NCBI RefSeq assembly: GCF_024753285.1 | Contig: NZ_JANUGW010000010.1 | Location: forward strand, 62,001 to 126,000 | Origin: Massilia pinisoli | GTDB lineage: Bacteria > Pseudomonadota > Gammaproteobacteria > Burkholderiales > Burkholderiaceae_D | Length of the DNA: 64,000 bases | Reading direction: 5' to 3' | Part shown: piece after piece, positions 11,011 through 19,970 of the stretch | Numbering within the stretch: position 1 is the stretch's first letter | Layout of the letters: every line of letters begins with the position of its first letter | Program-made: the position numbers and the translations under genes | Notes under the pieces: model-generated | Databases searched by the model: none | The model's input: only the letters and a program-made list of their open reading frames with translations | What the model was told of the DNA's origin: nothing

Positions 11011-11586
11011 TCAGAAGCTGTAGCGCGCACCCACGGTCCAGACGTCGGCCTTGGCGCCGACGGTCTTGGTCTTGCCATAGCGCTCGTATTCGGCGGTCAG
11101 CGCGACTTGCTGGTTCAGGTTGTACTGCAGGCCGACCGCGCCGTAGGCACCGGTGTCCGTGTCCTTCAGGTTCAAGGCGGCGCTTTCCAGCTTGCGCTCG
11201 CTGTGCTCCAGGCCCAGCTTGCCGTACACGGAGAACTGGTCGTTCACCGGCATATTGTATTTGCCTGCGACGTAATAGCTGGAACCCTTCGTCTTGCCGC
11301 TTCCGTTGACGCCGTTGCTGCTGTAGTTGACATTCGCGTTGCGGAAGTCGGTATAGCCGGCTTCGACGCCCCAGTTCTGGTCGAATTCATAGCCGCCGAA
11401 GATCTTGCCGGACGCTTTATAGCCGTCGCTGTCGACATTGGTCAGGCCACCGACCGACGAATTCTCGTGGTCCGCCGTGGCGACGCCGATGCCGACATAG
11501 GCACGCGGCTGGGTCTGGGTGGTCTGGGCTTGAGCCGCGCCCATGGCGGCGGTACCTGCGATCAGTGCAACGATGAGCTTTTTCAT
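11011..11586 (-). CDS. Outer-membrane beta-barrel protein (OmpA-like/opacity porin family)
   Basis: A 191-residue protein with a cleavable signal (MKKLIVALIAGTAAMGAAQA) and about eight amphipathic strands such as YVGIGVATAD, KIFGGYEFDQNWGVEAGY, SSYYVAGKY and VWTVGARYSF, ending in Phe as outer-membrane barrels do. This is the 8-strand barrel fold of OmpA N-terminal/opacity-type proteins. The start at 11586 was chosen for its signal peptide; 13 upstream in-frame codons are not signal-like. The ligand or role is unknown. A terminator follows it, and the AT-rich region upstream separates it from the alkB-like gene. Confidence 0.85.
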   Translation of the reverse strand: MKKLIVALIAGTAAMGAAQAQTTQTQPRAYVGIGVATADHENSSVGGLTNVDSDGYKASGKIFGGYEFDQNWGVEAGYTDFRNANVNYSSNGVNGSGKTKGSSYYVAGKYNMPVNDQFSVYGKLGLEHSERKLESAALNLKDTDTGAYGAVGLQYNLNQQVALTAEYERYGKTKTVGAKADVWTVGARYSF

Positions 11587-11768
11587 ATGACGAGTTCCCT
11601 TATGCGTTGTTTGACTGTGTCGCAATTCCGGTGAATCGCGATGTGGTCAAGATAGCACCGCAAATCCGTTAAGTCGGTGGAGAACTCGTAAGACTTGTAA
11701 ATGAATGTAACTTAATGACCTTAAATTCAGTAATTTTTTAGATGAAATTGATGATAGATAAGAGAGAT

Positions 11769-12365
11769 TTAGTTCACGAAACGAAAAGTTAGGTTGAGCC
11801 GTGGTCCAACCAGCTTTGCCGTCTTGTTGATGCCGTGGAGCCAGTGCGCCTGCAGCGCTCCCGCCATCAGCAGCAGGCTGCCGTCCGTCAGGTCGAGTTT
11901 GACGGTGCGTTTGCTGCGCTTGTGCCGCAGGATAAATGTGCGCGTGGCGCCATAGCTGAGCGACGCGATGACGGGCTGCGGTCCCAGTTCCGGCTCGTCG
12001 TCGCTGTGCATACCCATGCTGTCGGCGCCGTCGCGGTAATAATTCAGCAGAACGCTGTTGTAGCGCTGTCCCGTGGCCTGTTCGACGGCGCCACGCAATT
12101 GTTCCAGCAGCGGGGTCAGCGGCAACGGCTGCAGGGTCAGGCCGGAATAGGTGTAGCTGGCCTCGCCATACCAGGCCGTCAGCCGGGGTTGCAGGTAGCG
12201 CTTGCCGTACACGACGACCGTGTCGGCGCGCCATGGAGTCTCATCCGCCAACCGCGCGAAGATCTCGGCATTGCTGATCGGCATGGGAAGCTGGGGGAGC
12301 AGCGAGAGCTCGCCATCCTCGATGGGGATCGGCGTCAATTCGGTGCCCGAGGAAAACAAGTCCAT
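11769..12365 (-). CDS. alkB: AlkB-like 2-oxoglutarate/Fe(II) dioxygenase (DNA repair)
   Basis: This 198-residue protein should remove alkyl groups from nucleic acid bases by oxidative demethylation. It has the double-stranded beta-helix landmarks: the substrate-side segment LTAWYGEASYTYSG, LLNYYRDGADSMGMHSDDE with the HxD iron ligands, SLSYGATRTF, then the distal His in AHWLHGINK and the 2-oxoglutarate-binding RLNLTFR end. It resembles the ALKBH2/3-like bacterial branch. It stands alone, with 182 bases of AT-rich DNA downstream and a short gap to a divergent gene. It may not be the orthologue of E. coli alkB, so the symbol is provisional. Confidence 0.88.
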   Translation of the reverse strand: MDLFSSGTELTPIPIEDGELSLLPQLPMPISNAEIFARLADETPWRADTVVVYGKRYLQPRLTAWYGEASYTYSGLTLQPLPLTPLLEQLRGAVEQATGQRYNSVLLNYYRDGADSMGMHSDDEPELGPQPVIASLSYGATRTFILRHKRSKRTVKLDLTDGSLLLMAGALQAHWLHGINKTAKLVGPRLNLTFRFVN

Positions 12366-12414
12366 TCGACAATATTGCTATGATGGCGGGATTCCATCGA
12401 CCAGACATTTTCTC

Positions 12415-12993
12415 ATGAACAAACGACAGTTCCTCGGCGCCGCAGCCGTCGCGGGCACCTTCCCGATCGCGGGCCAGGCGGCCCAGCCGTCCGGCCGCGG
12501 CCCCACCTTGCTGACGGTCACGGGCGCCATCGCGCGCAGCAACCGCGGCCCGCTGGACCCGGCGCTGGACCAGATGATGCACAAGCACCAGGTCACGTTC
12601 GCGAAAGCGTACGGGTTCGACTACGCCGATCTGCAGGCCCTGCCCGCGCAGACGATCCGGCCCACGCTGGAATACGACGGCAAGCCGCACACCTTGCGCG
12701 GCCCGCTGCTGACGGACGTGCTGGCCCGCGTCGGCGCCGTTCTGAACGACAAGACGATCCTGGTGTTGCGCGCGGTGGACGGCTACAACGTCGAGCTCCC
12801 GGTCGCGCAGGCGCGCGCGCGGCGCGTCATCGTCGCGACGCACGTCGACGGGAATCCGATGCCGCTGGGCGGCCTCGGCCCCTTATGGGCCGTGTACGAC
12901 GCCGACCGGGTGCCCGAGATGGCGGCGCTGCCGCTGGCGCAGCGCTTCGCGGCTTGCCCGTGGGCGCTGTACCACGTCGACGTGAAAAGCTGA
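12415..12993 (+). CDS. Exported molybdopterin-dependent oxidoreductase-like domain protein
   Basis: A 192-residue protein with an N-terminal export segment (MNKRQFLGAAAVAGTFPIAGQA). The rest resembles the small stand-alone form of the oxidoreductase molybdopterin-binding (sulfite-oxidase-like) fold: LLTVTGAI, TIRPTLEYDGKPHTLRGPLLTDVLARVG, AVDGYNVELP and GGLGPLWAVYD. The usual cofactor-ligating Cys is not evident (the only Cys is near the C-terminus, in FAACPWALY), so molybdenum binding is doubtful and it may be a binding or scaffold protein. The ATG at 12415 gives the signal peptide. It converges on the next gene, 6 bases apart. Confidence 0.65.
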   Translation: MNKRQFLGAAAVAGTFPIAGQAAQPSGRGPTLLTVTGAIARSNRGPLDPALDQMMHKHQVTFAKAYGFDYADLQALPAQTIRPTLEYDGKPHTLRGPLLTDVLARVGAVLNDKTILVLRAVDGYNVELPVAQARARRVIVATHVDGNPMPLGGLGPLWAVYDADRVPEMAALPLAQRFAACPWALYHVDVKS

Positions 12994-12999
12994 CCTGGA

Positions 13000-13362
13000 T
13001 CAGGCGTAGGCTTCGGCCAGGCTCATCACGCGAGGCGTGATCTTGATGCCGACGTTGCCGAACAGGCTGTCGATCGCGGCCAGGTTGGCGGCGCATTCGT
13101 CGCTCTTCCAGCCGTTGAACAGGTCGGTGCCGTTCTTCTGGAAATGCAGGTCGCGCACCTTGCCCTTGTCCTTGTGGACATAGTTCTGTTGGTAAGTGGT
13201 CTCGAAACCGAGCTCGGCCAGCGCCGTCAGCACGGCATGGGGCGGATTGTCGGGGTCGGTGGCCATGAAGACGCCGAACGTCTTGCCGGGCGGCTTGGCA
13301 GCCACGTCGACTTCATAGATGCCGGGTGCCTTCGTGACACTGGTACTTTTCAAAAACAGCAT
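13000..13362 (-). CDS. Hypothetical protein (120 aa)
   Basis: I do not recognise this protein. It is soluble-looking with no signal peptide or membrane segment. Recognisable stretches are PGKTFGVFMATDPDNPPHAVLTALAELGF, which looks like a small alpha/beta domain, and a C-terminal helix region. The composition and codon use match neighbouring genes, so it is probably real. It converges on the oxidoreductase-like gene with a 6-base gap and has its own upstream space of about 120 bases. No function is proposed. Confidence 0.6.
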   Translation of the reverse strand: MLFLKSTSVTKAPGIYEVDVAAKPPGKTFGVFMATDPDNPPHAVLTALAELGFETTYQQNYVHKDKGKVRDLHFQKNGTDLFNGWKSDECAANLAAIDSLFGNVGIKITPRVMSLAEAYA

Positions 13363-13486
13363 GCTGTCGTCCTCCGCGCATGACGGCGCATGCCGTCATT
13401 CAATAAATTGAGATCAGACACAGCTTATTGCAGTATGGGAACTTTGTCGACGGATGGTTTTCGAGATTTTGCTCTACTGCAACAGC

Positions 13487-13864
13487 TCACCGGGACAACA
13501 GTCCCGTGACGCTGCCCACGACGAGCGCGCCGCACGCCACCATGCCGACGATGAATCCCAGCTCACGCTTGCTGGGGTCGCGGTAATAGCCCAGCGCATA
13601 CAGGATGCGTCCGACGCACCACAACAGGCCGCCCGCCGCCGCCCAGCGGTCGCCGAGATAGTGGCCGCAAAGCCACAGTGGCGCCAGCACGACGGGCAAT
13701 TGTTCCAGCGTGTTCGCCTGCACGCGCTGGAAACTCTGGAACGTCACCGGGCCGTCCATCGACGGCGCCGGCACCTTGTACTTGTTTCTCGCCCAGCCGG
13801 CCATGACGCCTGTCCAGAAATACACGCCGAGCACCGCCAGCGTCGTCCATGCGGTCAATACCAT
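13487..13864 (-). CDS. MAPEG family membrane protein
   Basis: A 125-residue protein with four predicted membrane helices. It has the MAPEG pattern: an N-terminal helix, a conserved FQRVQANTLEQLP stretch (the ..RAqaNtlE.lp motif, often involved in glutathione binding), then GRILYALGYYRDPSKRELGF. MAPEG proteins include glutathione S-transferase-like and eicosanoid enzymes; the bacterial substrate is unknown. The start at 13864 is the first Met giving a full family-length protein. It is the last gene of a run starting with pepP at 18154, 16 bases after the DUF2520 gene. Confidence 0.88.
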   Translation of the reverse strand: MVLTAWTTLAVLGVYFWTGVMAGWARNKYKVPAPSMDGPVTFQSFQRVQANTLEQLPVVLAPLWLCGHYLGDRWAAAGGLLWCVGRILYALGYYRDPSKRELGFIVGMVACGALVVGSVTGLLSR

Positions 13865-13880
13865 TGTCTTCTCCACAAGA

Positions 13881-14705
13881 TCAGTCCTGCCCCGCGCGCT
13901 TGCGCCGGGCCAGGTCCCACGTCGCCGCGGCGAGCGCGTCGTACAACGCACCCGTTGGCGCATCCCACGCGGTGACGGCCGCATGCTGGCGCGCCACGGT
14001 CGCCGCGTCGCCGCGCGCGATCGGCCCGGACAGCGCCGCGGCCGGCCCCAGCCGCAACACGTTCGCCAGCGTTTCGGTCGCGAGCGGCCGCGCCAGTTCG
14101 CGCGCCACGTCGGCCGGGATGCCAGCGGCCTCGTACGCGCGCAGCGCGGCGTCCATGACGGTCACGAGATAGTTCGACGCGAACACGGCGGCAGCGTGAT
14201 ACGCGGTCTTGGCGGCCGGGTCGATCCGCACGGGCCGCGCGCCGATCGCCTCGAACGCGGGCAGCAGGACGTCCAGTGCGTCGGCATCGCCTTCGACGCC
14301 GCAGAACGTGCCGTCGAACGCCGCCGCGACGGCGGCCGGATCGGCGAAGCTGCGCACCGGGTGCACGCTCGCGACGACCGCCCCCGCGCGCCGCAGCGCA
14401 TCCAGCTCACCGGACGCCTTCGCACCGCTGCAGTGGAACACGACGGCCCCCGCCATCGGCGTCGCTTGCGCCAGCGCTGCGGCGACGCCCGCGATCGCAT
14501 CGTCCGCCACGGCCAGCATCCACACGTCGGCCGGGCGCATGTCGGCATCGACGGGCGCGCCGGCACCGATGAATGCGACGGCCGCGCGCGCGCTCGCGAG
14601 ACTCCTCGTTTGCACGTCCTGCACGGCGAACACGCCGCGCACCGCGAACAGGCGGCCCAGCGTCCGCCCCACGTGGCCGGCGCCGACGATGTTCAACGTG
14701 GACAT
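13881..14705 (-). CDS. Rossmann-fold protein with C-terminal DUF2520 domain
   Basis: A 274-residue protein. The N-terminal half begins with an NAD(P)-binding Rossmann motif (LNIVGAGHVGRTLGRLF) and has WMLAVADDAI and VVFHCSGAKAS typical of F420/NADP oxidoreductase-like folds. The C-terminal half (from VHPVRSFADP) is DUF2520, with the helical KTAYHAAAVFASNYLVTVMDAA segment. The family looks like a 6-phosphogluconate-dehydrogenase-type reductase of unknown substrate. Its start shares one base with the stop of the DUF924 gene upstream, suggesting coupled translation. Confidence 0.88.
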   Translation of the reverse strand: MSTLNIVGAGHVGRTLGRLFAVRGVFAVQDVQTRSLASARAAVAFIGAGAPVDADMRPADVWMLAVADDAIAGVAAALAQATPMAGAVVFHCSGAKASGELDALRRAGAVVASVHPVRSFADPAAVAAAFDGTFCGVEGDADALDVLLPAFEAIGARPVRIDPAAKTAYHAAAVFASNYLVTVMDAALRAYEAAGIPADVARELARPLATETLANVLRLGPAAALSGPIARGDAATVARQHAAVTAWDAPTGALYDALAAATWDLARRKRAGQD

Positions 14706-15283
14706 CAGAAGCGCGAGCCGGGCTGGCGCAGGAATTCCACTTCGTCCGGCGTCGACGCGCGCCCGAGGATCTCGTTACGGTGCGGGAAGCGACCGAAGCG
14801 CGCGATCACGCCGCGGTGGCGGTGCGCGTAGTCGAGCATCTCGTCGAAGCCCGGGTGTTCGGCGGCGAGTACGCCGAACAGTTCGACGGCGCGCTCCTGC
14901 ATGTACGCGTCCTCGGCGTGCTCGAACGGCATGTAGGCGAAGGCGCGCTGCTGCGGCGGCAGCTGCTTGTCGGCGCCGCTGTCGACGAGCGTGCGCGCGG
15001 CGGCCAGCGCCAGCGTATCGCCCGCGAACGACTGCGGCGTGTTGCGGTGGGCATTGCGCGTGAACTGGTCGAGCACGAGGATGCGCGCGAGCACGCCTTG
15101 CGGGCCTTGCGCATCCCACTCGCGCAGCCCGCCGGCCAGGGCCTGGTCGATCGTGGCGCCGAAGCGCTCGCGGATGGTGTGATCGAAGTCGTCGTTCTTG
15201 ACGAACCATTCGCGGCGCGGCTGGCCGAATGTCGGGCTGCTTGGCGCGCCGAACCAGAAATCGAGTACGTCCTGCGGTGTCAT
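14705..15283 (-). CDS. DUF924 family protein
   Basis: A 192-residue, all-helical protein with the family signature DVLDFWFG near the N-terminus, then LDQFTRNAHRNTPQSFAGD, RAFAYMPFEHAED and HRGVIARFGRFPHRNEILGR. DUF924 proteins have a TPR-like fold and no established activity. It is the fourth gene of the pepP run, 21 bases downstream of the MgtC gene and overlapping the next gene by one base. Confidence 0.93.
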   Translation of the reverse strand: MTPQDVLDFWFGAPSSPTFGQPRREWFVKNDDFDHTIRERFGATIDQALAGGLREWDAQGPQGVLARILVLDQFTRNAHRNTPQSFAGDTLALAAARTLVDSGADKQLPPQQRAFAYMPFEHAEDAYMQERAVELFGVLAAEHPGFDEMLDYAHRHRGVIARFGRFPHRNEILGRASTPDEVEFLRQPGSRF

Positions 15284-15304
15284 CGTGTTCCTCTGTGTGT
15301 CTTG

Positions 15305-16078
15305 TCAGTTGCGCGCATGCGAAAGCTGGAAGCCGTCCACGCCCTCGAACGTGGACAGTTCGCTGGCCAGCAGCGACAGCGGCGCGCCCGGCCGCCCGGC
15401 CAGTTCCAGCGCGACGAAATGCCATTCCTGGCAGCCCTTCTCGCTGGAGATCGTGAGCGAGCCGCCCGCGATCTCGTAACCCCGTTCCAGCGCGGCCTTG
15501 CGCAAGGTGTCTTCCTGCGGATAGACGCCGGGCTTGAAGTGCAAGGTGACGGCCACCGCATGGCGCGACGGCAGCAGCCCGACGGCCCGGTTCAGGTAGA
15601 TCATGATCATCGCGGAGAAGAACGCGAGGCCCATCGCCGCCATGTAGAAGCCGATGCCGACGAGGATGCCGATCACGGACGACGACCAGATCGACGCGGC
15701 CGTCGTCAGCCCGCTGATGTTGAAGCCGGAGCGCATGATGACGCCGGCGCCGAGGAAGCCGATGCCCGTCACGACGCCCTGGATCACGCGCGTGGGGTCG
15801 ACGAGGGCGACGGACGAACCATGCCCGCCGAACCAGTGGTTCGGATAGCCGGCGACGATCGTCAGCGCGCACGACGCCATGCACACGAGGCCATACGTGC
15901 GCATGCCGGCCGCACGCCCGTGGTACGAACGCTCGTAGCCGACCATGAGGCCCAGCAGCAGCGCGCCCAGCAGGTTCAGGAGGATCAGGGCGTTCGTCGC
16001 CAGTTCCGCATGCGACCAGTACGCGCCGACGAGGTCGGGGAACGTCAGGCCCAGGTCATTCGATACGGGGCTGGTCAA
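15305..16078 (-). CDS. MgtC/SapB family membrane protein
   Basis: A 257-residue protein with five N-terminal membrane helices and a soluble ACT-like C-terminal domain. Family features are LLGALLLGLMVGYERSYHGRAAGMRT and the GIGFLGAGVIMR motif. MgtC proteins modulate membrane ATPase and ion homeostasis, often under Mg2+ limitation, though this subgroup is not characterised. The frame has no ATG near the expected start; TTG at 16078 overlaps the upstream stop as TTGA and gives the right length, so it is preferred. A longer frame to 16198 would overlap the upstream gene. Confidence 0.85.
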   Translation of the reverse strand: MTSPVSNDLGLTFPDLVGAYWSHAELATNALILLNLLGALLLGLMVGYERSYHGRAAGMRTYGLVCMASCALTIVAGYPNHWFGGHGSSVALVDPTRVIQGVVTGIGFLGAGVIMRSGFNISGLTTAASIWSSSVIGILVGIGFYMAAMGLAFFSAMIMIYLNRAVGLLPSRHAVAVTLHFKPGVYPQEDTLRKAALERGYEIAGGSLTISSEKGCQEWHFVALELAGRPGAPLSLLASELSTFEGVDGFQLSHARN

Positions 16079-16335
16079 GGTTTTTTCCTGACCAGCTGTT
16101 TTTCGAATTCGACGTCGTGCTTGCTGATGCGCTTGACCTCTTGCGGACCGAGGCCGTTGACGAACGCGACGAATTCGTCCAGCTCGAGCGGCGCACACAG
16201 CGGCGGCGCGCCCGGCTTCTCGGACAGGAAGAACAGGCCGTCGCCCGTGCGCGCCATCGAATACGACGTGACGCCGGTGCGCCGCTTCAGCCGGTCGACG
16301 GCGGCGCTGGCGCGGGTGGAACGTGCTCCCGCCAT
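16075..16335 (-). CDS. Small conserved hypothetical protein (86 aa)
   Basis: A short, basic, soluble protein with no recognised domain. It starts 1 base after the pepP stop and overlaps the MgtC gene start, so it is translated within the same operon. The sequence is a helical N-terminus (RASAAVDRLKRRTGVTSYSM), a central GDGLFFLSEKPGAP stretch and a helical, charged C-terminus. Its tight packing and high-GC codon use support a real gene. No function is proposed. Confidence 0.65.
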   Translation of the reverse strand: MAGARSTRASAAVDRLKRRTGVTSYSMARTGDGLFFLSEKPGAPPLCAPLELDEFVAFVNGLGPQEVKRISKHDVEFEKQLVRKKP

Positions 16336-16336
16336 A

Positions 16337-18154
16337 TCAGATCTCCTTGGTACGCAGTTCGAGCCAGTCGCGCGCGGCGCCGCTCACGTGCGGCAGCAGG
16401 CGCGCGCGCACGCTGCGGTGGTAGTCGTTGAGCCACGCGACCTCGTCGCCGCGCATCAGCGTGAGGTCGATGCAGCGCGTGTCGATGGGGCACAACGTGA
16501 GCGTCTCGAAGCCGAGGAAGTCGCCGAAACCCGCGTTCTCGACGACGCGCGTCAGCACGAGGTTCTCGATGCGGATGCCCCACTGCCCGGGGCGGTAGAT
16601 GCCCGGCTCGTTCGACGTGATCATGCCCGGTTCCATCGCCGTATGCGGCTCCGGCGGCGCGGACGGCGAAATGACTTGCGGGCCCTCGTGCACATTGAGG
16701 AAGTAGCCGACGCCGTGGCCCGTGCCGTGGCCATAGTCGATTCCGGCCGCCCAGATCGGGGCGCGCGCCAGCGCATCGAGCATCGGGCCCTTCGTGCCGC
16801 GCGGGAAGCGCGCGACGGACAGCGCGATCATCCCTTTCAACACGAGCGTGAAGTCGCGCTTCTGCGCGGCGGTCGGTGTGCCGACGGGGACGACGCGCGT
16901 GATGTCCGTCGTGCCGCCCAGGTACTGGCCGCCCGAGTCGATCAGCAGCAGGCCGTCGCCCTCGATCACGGCGCAGTGTTCGGTCGATGCGCGGTAGTGC
17001 ATGATCGCGCCGTTCGCGTTGAAGCCCGCGATCGTGCCGAAGCTGGGGCTGACGAAGTGCGGACGACGCGCGCGCGCCGCCGTGATCTGCTCGTCGATGT
17101 GGACTTCGTTCAGCGGCTTGCGATTCGCATCGGCCAAGGTCTGCTCGAGCCACGCGAAGAATTCACAGAGCGCGGCGCCGTCCTGTTCCATCGTGGCGCG
17201 CACGTGGTCCATCTCCGCATCGAGCTTGCGCGATTTCGCGAGCGTCGTCGGATTGATCGCTTCCACGACGCGCACGTGCGCGGGCACGGCGGCGCGCATG
17301 CCGGCCGTGACGCGGCGCGGGTCGATCAGCAGCGAGCTGTCGGGCGGCAGCGCGGCCAGCGCCTGCTGCGCCGCGTCGTACGGCGCCACGCGCACGCCAT
17401 CGTGGTCCAGCCGCGCGCGCAGACGCCCATCGATCTTGCCGTCGGCGACGAACAAGGTGGCGCCCGTCGATTCCACGAGCGCGTGCGCGAGGAAGACGGG
17501 ATTGAAGCTGACGTCGGCGCCGCGCAGGTTGAACAAATACGCGATGTCGTCGAGCGTGGAGATGAAGTGGCGCTCGCCGCTCACGCGCGCCATCGCATTG
17601 CGCAGCGCGTGCAGCTTGTCGGCCCGCTCCAGCACCGCGAACGGCGCCGCGTGCTCGACCACGGTTTCGGGCGGCAGGCCTGGACGGTCGTGCCAGATCT
17701 CGTCCAGCAGGTCGAGGTCCGTGCGCAGTTTCACCCCGCGCGCGGCCAGCGCATCGCCCAGCAGCCGAGCGACGGCCAGGCCCAGCACGCGCGCATCGAC
17801 GGCGACGGTCTGGCCTTCGTCGAGGTTGTCGGCCAGCCAGTCGATGTGCAGCAGGCTCGCGCCGGACGGGATCTTCATCAGCTTGATCTCCGTGCCGGCC
17901 AGTTCCTGCTCGGCCTGCGTGTAATAGCGGCCATCGGTCCAGACACCGGCGAAGTCGCGCGTGGCGATGAACGTGCCGACAGAACCCGTGAAGCCGGACA
18001 GCCATTCGCGGCCCTTCCAACGGCCGGGCAGGTATTCGGACAGGTGCGGATCGGCGGACGGCACGATGAAGGCGTCGACTTTATGGCGCGCCATCGCGCT
18101 GCGCAGCGCGGCGAGGCGTTCGGTGCGCACGTGGGTGGTGTCGGGTGCTGGCAT
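16337..18154 (-). CDS. Xaa-Pro aminopeptidase-type M24B metallopeptidase
   Basis: A 605-residue cytoplasmic peptidase that should remove N-terminal residues preceding proline. It has two creatinase-type N-terminal domains (starting RLAALRSAMARHKVDAFIVPSADPH) and a C-terminal pita-bread catalytic domain with metal ligands in LLIDSGGQYLGGTTDITR, GHGTGHGVGYFLNVHEGP, EPGMITSNEPGIY and IRIENLV. The ~600-residue, two-N-domain form is the type seen in eukaryotic APP1-like and many proteobacterial enzymes, longer than E. coli PepP. It heads a six-gene minus-strand run. The E. coli-style symbol is omitted because of the architecture. Confidence 0.92.
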   Translation of the reverse strand: MPAPDTTHVRTERLAALRSAMARHKVDAFIVPSADPHLSEYLPGRWKGREWLSGFTGSVGTFIATRDFAGVWTDGRYYTQAEQELAGTEIKLMKIPSGASLLHIDWLADNLDEGQTVAVDARVLGLAVARLLGDALAARGVKLRTDLDLLDEIWHDRPGLPPETVVEHAAPFAVLERADKLHALRNAMARVSGERHFISTLDDIAYLFNLRGADVSFNPVFLAHALVESTGATLFVADGKIDGRLRARLDHDGVRVAPYDAAQQALAALPPDSSLLIDPRRVTAGMRAAVPAHVRVVEAINPTTLAKSRKLDAEMDHVRATMEQDGAALCEFFAWLEQTLADANRKPLNEVHIDEQITAARARRPHFVSPSFGTIAGFNANGAIMHYRASTEHCAVIEGDGLLLIDSGGQYLGGTTDITRVVPVGTPTAAQKRDFTLVLKGMIALSVARFPRGTKGPMLDALARAPIWAAGIDYGHGTGHGVGYFLNVHEGPQVISPSAPPEPHTAMEPGMITSNEPGIYRPGQWGIRIENLVLTRVVENAGFGDFLGFETLTLCPIDTRCIDLTLMRGDEVAWLNDYHRSVRARLLPHVSGAARDWLELRTKEI

Positions 18155-18309
18155 GGCTCGAAATCGGTGTTCGGTTTATCAAATCGGTATGATACGCCCT
18201 CCGAAGCCTGTCGCCGGCCCGGTCCGCCGCAAATCGCGCGCGGGCGCAATCTGGCGGATAATCGCACACCCGGGATCCTGCGCGATCCCCCAACCGACTC
18301 TGAACTATC

Positions 18310-18903
18310 ATGCAAGACTTTCACTACAACCGCGCGCGCGCACTGCTGGCCAACGCCGAGGAAATCGTCAGCGCCGACCAGGTCCAGGCGGCCGTACGCC
18401 ACGTCGCCGATGTGCTGAACCAGCGTTTCGACAATGACGCGACGAGCGATTTCCCGCTGGTGCTCGGCGTCATGGGCGGCGCCGTCGTCTTCACCGGCAA
18501 CCTGCTGCCGCAGCTGACGTTCCCGCTCGAATTCGACTACATCCACGTCACCCGCTACGGTGACCTGGATCGCGGCGGCGAAGTCGTGTGGAAGGTGATC
18601 CCGCGCCAGGACGTCACGGGCCGCACGATCATCATCGTCGACGACATCCTCGACGAAGGTGAGACGCTGGCCCACGTGAAGCAGCGCCTGCTCGACATGG
18701 GCGCGGCCGAGGTGATCCTCGCCGTGTTTGCCGACAAGGAACTCGAGAAAGTGAAACCCGTGCAGGCGGACATCGTCGGCCTGTCGGTGCCGAACCAGTT
18801 CGTCGTCGGCTTCGGCATGGATGCGCATGGTTACTGGCGCAACCTGCCGGGCCTGTGGGTCATCCGCGATGCGGACAAGGTGATGGAAGCGCAGACCTTC
18901 TGA
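18310..18903 (+). CDS. hpt: Hypoxanthine-guanine phosphoribosyltransferase
   Basis: A 197-residue purine-salvage enzyme converting hypoxanthine or guanine plus PRPP to IMP or GMP. The PRPP-binding loop IIIVDDILDEGETL is clear, preceded by FPLEFDYIHVTRYG and followed by VPNQFVVGFGMD, which contributes base recognition. Length and order fit the type I PRTase fold. The gene is alone on its strand, divergent from the M24B peptidase gene with 155 bases between them that must carry both promoters. Confidence 0.92.
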   Translation: MQDFHYNRARALLANAEEIVSADQVQAAVRHVADVLNQRFDNDATSDFPLVLGVMGGAVVFTGNLLPQLTFPLEFDYIHVTRYGDLDRGGEVVWKVIPRQDVTGRTIIIVDDILDEGETLAHVKQRLLDMGAAEVILAVFADKELEKVKPVQADIVGLSVPNQFVVGFGMDAHGYWRNLPGLWVIRDADKVMEAQTF

Positions 18904-18927
18904 TCTTCCGATCGCCGGCGCGCCGGG

Positions 18928-19887
18928 TCAGCCCTTCAGGCCCAGGCGCGCGCGCGCGGCCTGATACTGCTCCGTCAGGCGCGCCACCATCTCGGCCACG
19001 GTGGGCACGTCGTCCATCAGGCCGACGCCCTGGCCGGCGCCCCAGATGTCGCGCCAGGCCTTGGCGCTGCCGGAACCGAAACTCATCTTGCTCTTGTCCG
19101 ACACGGGCAGGTTGTCCGGATCGAGGCCGGCCGCCACGATCGATTTCTTCAGGTAGTTGCCGTGCACGCCCGTGAACAGGTTCGTGTAGATGACGTCGGC
19201 CGCCGACGATTCCACGATCGCATTGCGGTACGCGTCCGTGACGTTCGATTCGCGCGTGGCGAGCCAGCGCGAGCCGATGTACGCTAAGTCGGCGCCCATC
19301 GCCTGCGCGGCGAGGATGGCGTCGCCCGTCGCGATCGAGCCGGACAGCGCGAGCGGGCCGTCGAAGAATTTGCGCACTTCCCCCACCAGAGCGAACGGCG
19401 ACAACGCACCCGCATGGCCGCCGGCACCCGCCGCGACGAGGATCAGGCCGTCCACGCCCGCCTCCAGCGCTTTTTCCGCGTGACGGATCGACACGACGTC
19501 GTGCAGGACGATGCCGCCGTAGGAGTGTACGGCATCCAGCATTTCCTGCGGCGGCGCGCGCAGCGACGAGATGATGATCGGCACCTGGTGCTTCACGCAC
19601 ACGGCCACGTCGTGCTCGAGGCGGTCGTTCGACTGGTGCACGATCTGGTTGACGGCGATCGGGCCCACCTTGCGGTCCGGATGCAGTTCCTGATAATCGC
19701 CCAGTTCGCGCTGCAGGTCCGTCAGCCACGTGTCGAGCAGCTCGGCCGGACGCGCGTTCAGCGCCGGGAACGACCCGACGATACCCGCCTTGCACTGCGC
19801 GGCGACCAGCGCGGGGCCGCTGGCGATGAACATCGGCGACGCAATGACGGGAAGGGACAGGTTTTGCAGGACGGTAGGCAGCGCCAT
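18928..19887 (-). CDS. Nitronate monooxygenase family flavoprotein
   Basis: A 319-residue FMN-dependent TIM-barrel protein. Features are LPVIASPMFIASGPALVAAQCKAGIVGSF at the N-terminus, QIVHQSNDR, GAGGHAGALSPFALV (phosphate binding), LALSGSIATGDAILAAQAMGADLAYIGSRW and a C-terminal GLMDDVPTVAEMV segment. The family oxidises alkyl nitronates, or acts as 2-nitropropane dioxygenase/enoyl reductase-like enzymes; the substrate here is not clear. It converges on hpt. A terminator was not obvious. Confidence 0.9.
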   Translation of the reverse strand: MALPTVLQNLSLPVIASPMFIASGPALVAAQCKAGIVGSFPALNARPAELLDTWLTDLQRELGDYQELHPDRKVGPIAVNQIVHQSNDRLEHDVAVCVKHQVPIIISSLRAPPQEMLDAVHSYGGIVLHDVVSIRHAEKALEAGVDGLILVAAGAGGHAGALSPFALVGEVRKFFDGPLALSGSIATGDAILAAQAMGADLAYIGSRWLATRESNVTDAYRNAIVESSAADVIYTNLFTGVHGNYLKKSIVAAGLDPDNLPVSDKSKMSFGSGSAKAWRDIWGAGQGVGLMDDVPTVAEMVARLTEQYQAARARLGLKG

Positions 19888-19970
19888 GGGTTTCTCACGA
19901 TAAGTTGATCGGACCCATTGATTATGCGGGAAAAAAGCACGACCGTACTAGATTCCCGGCTCTAAATTTT

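Noticed and set aside
14573-18418. Very long open frame (1281 codons) on the plus strand
   Set aside because: It is antisense to six well-supported genes and is made of Arg/Ala/His-rich low-complexity sequence, as frame shadows in high-GC DNA are.
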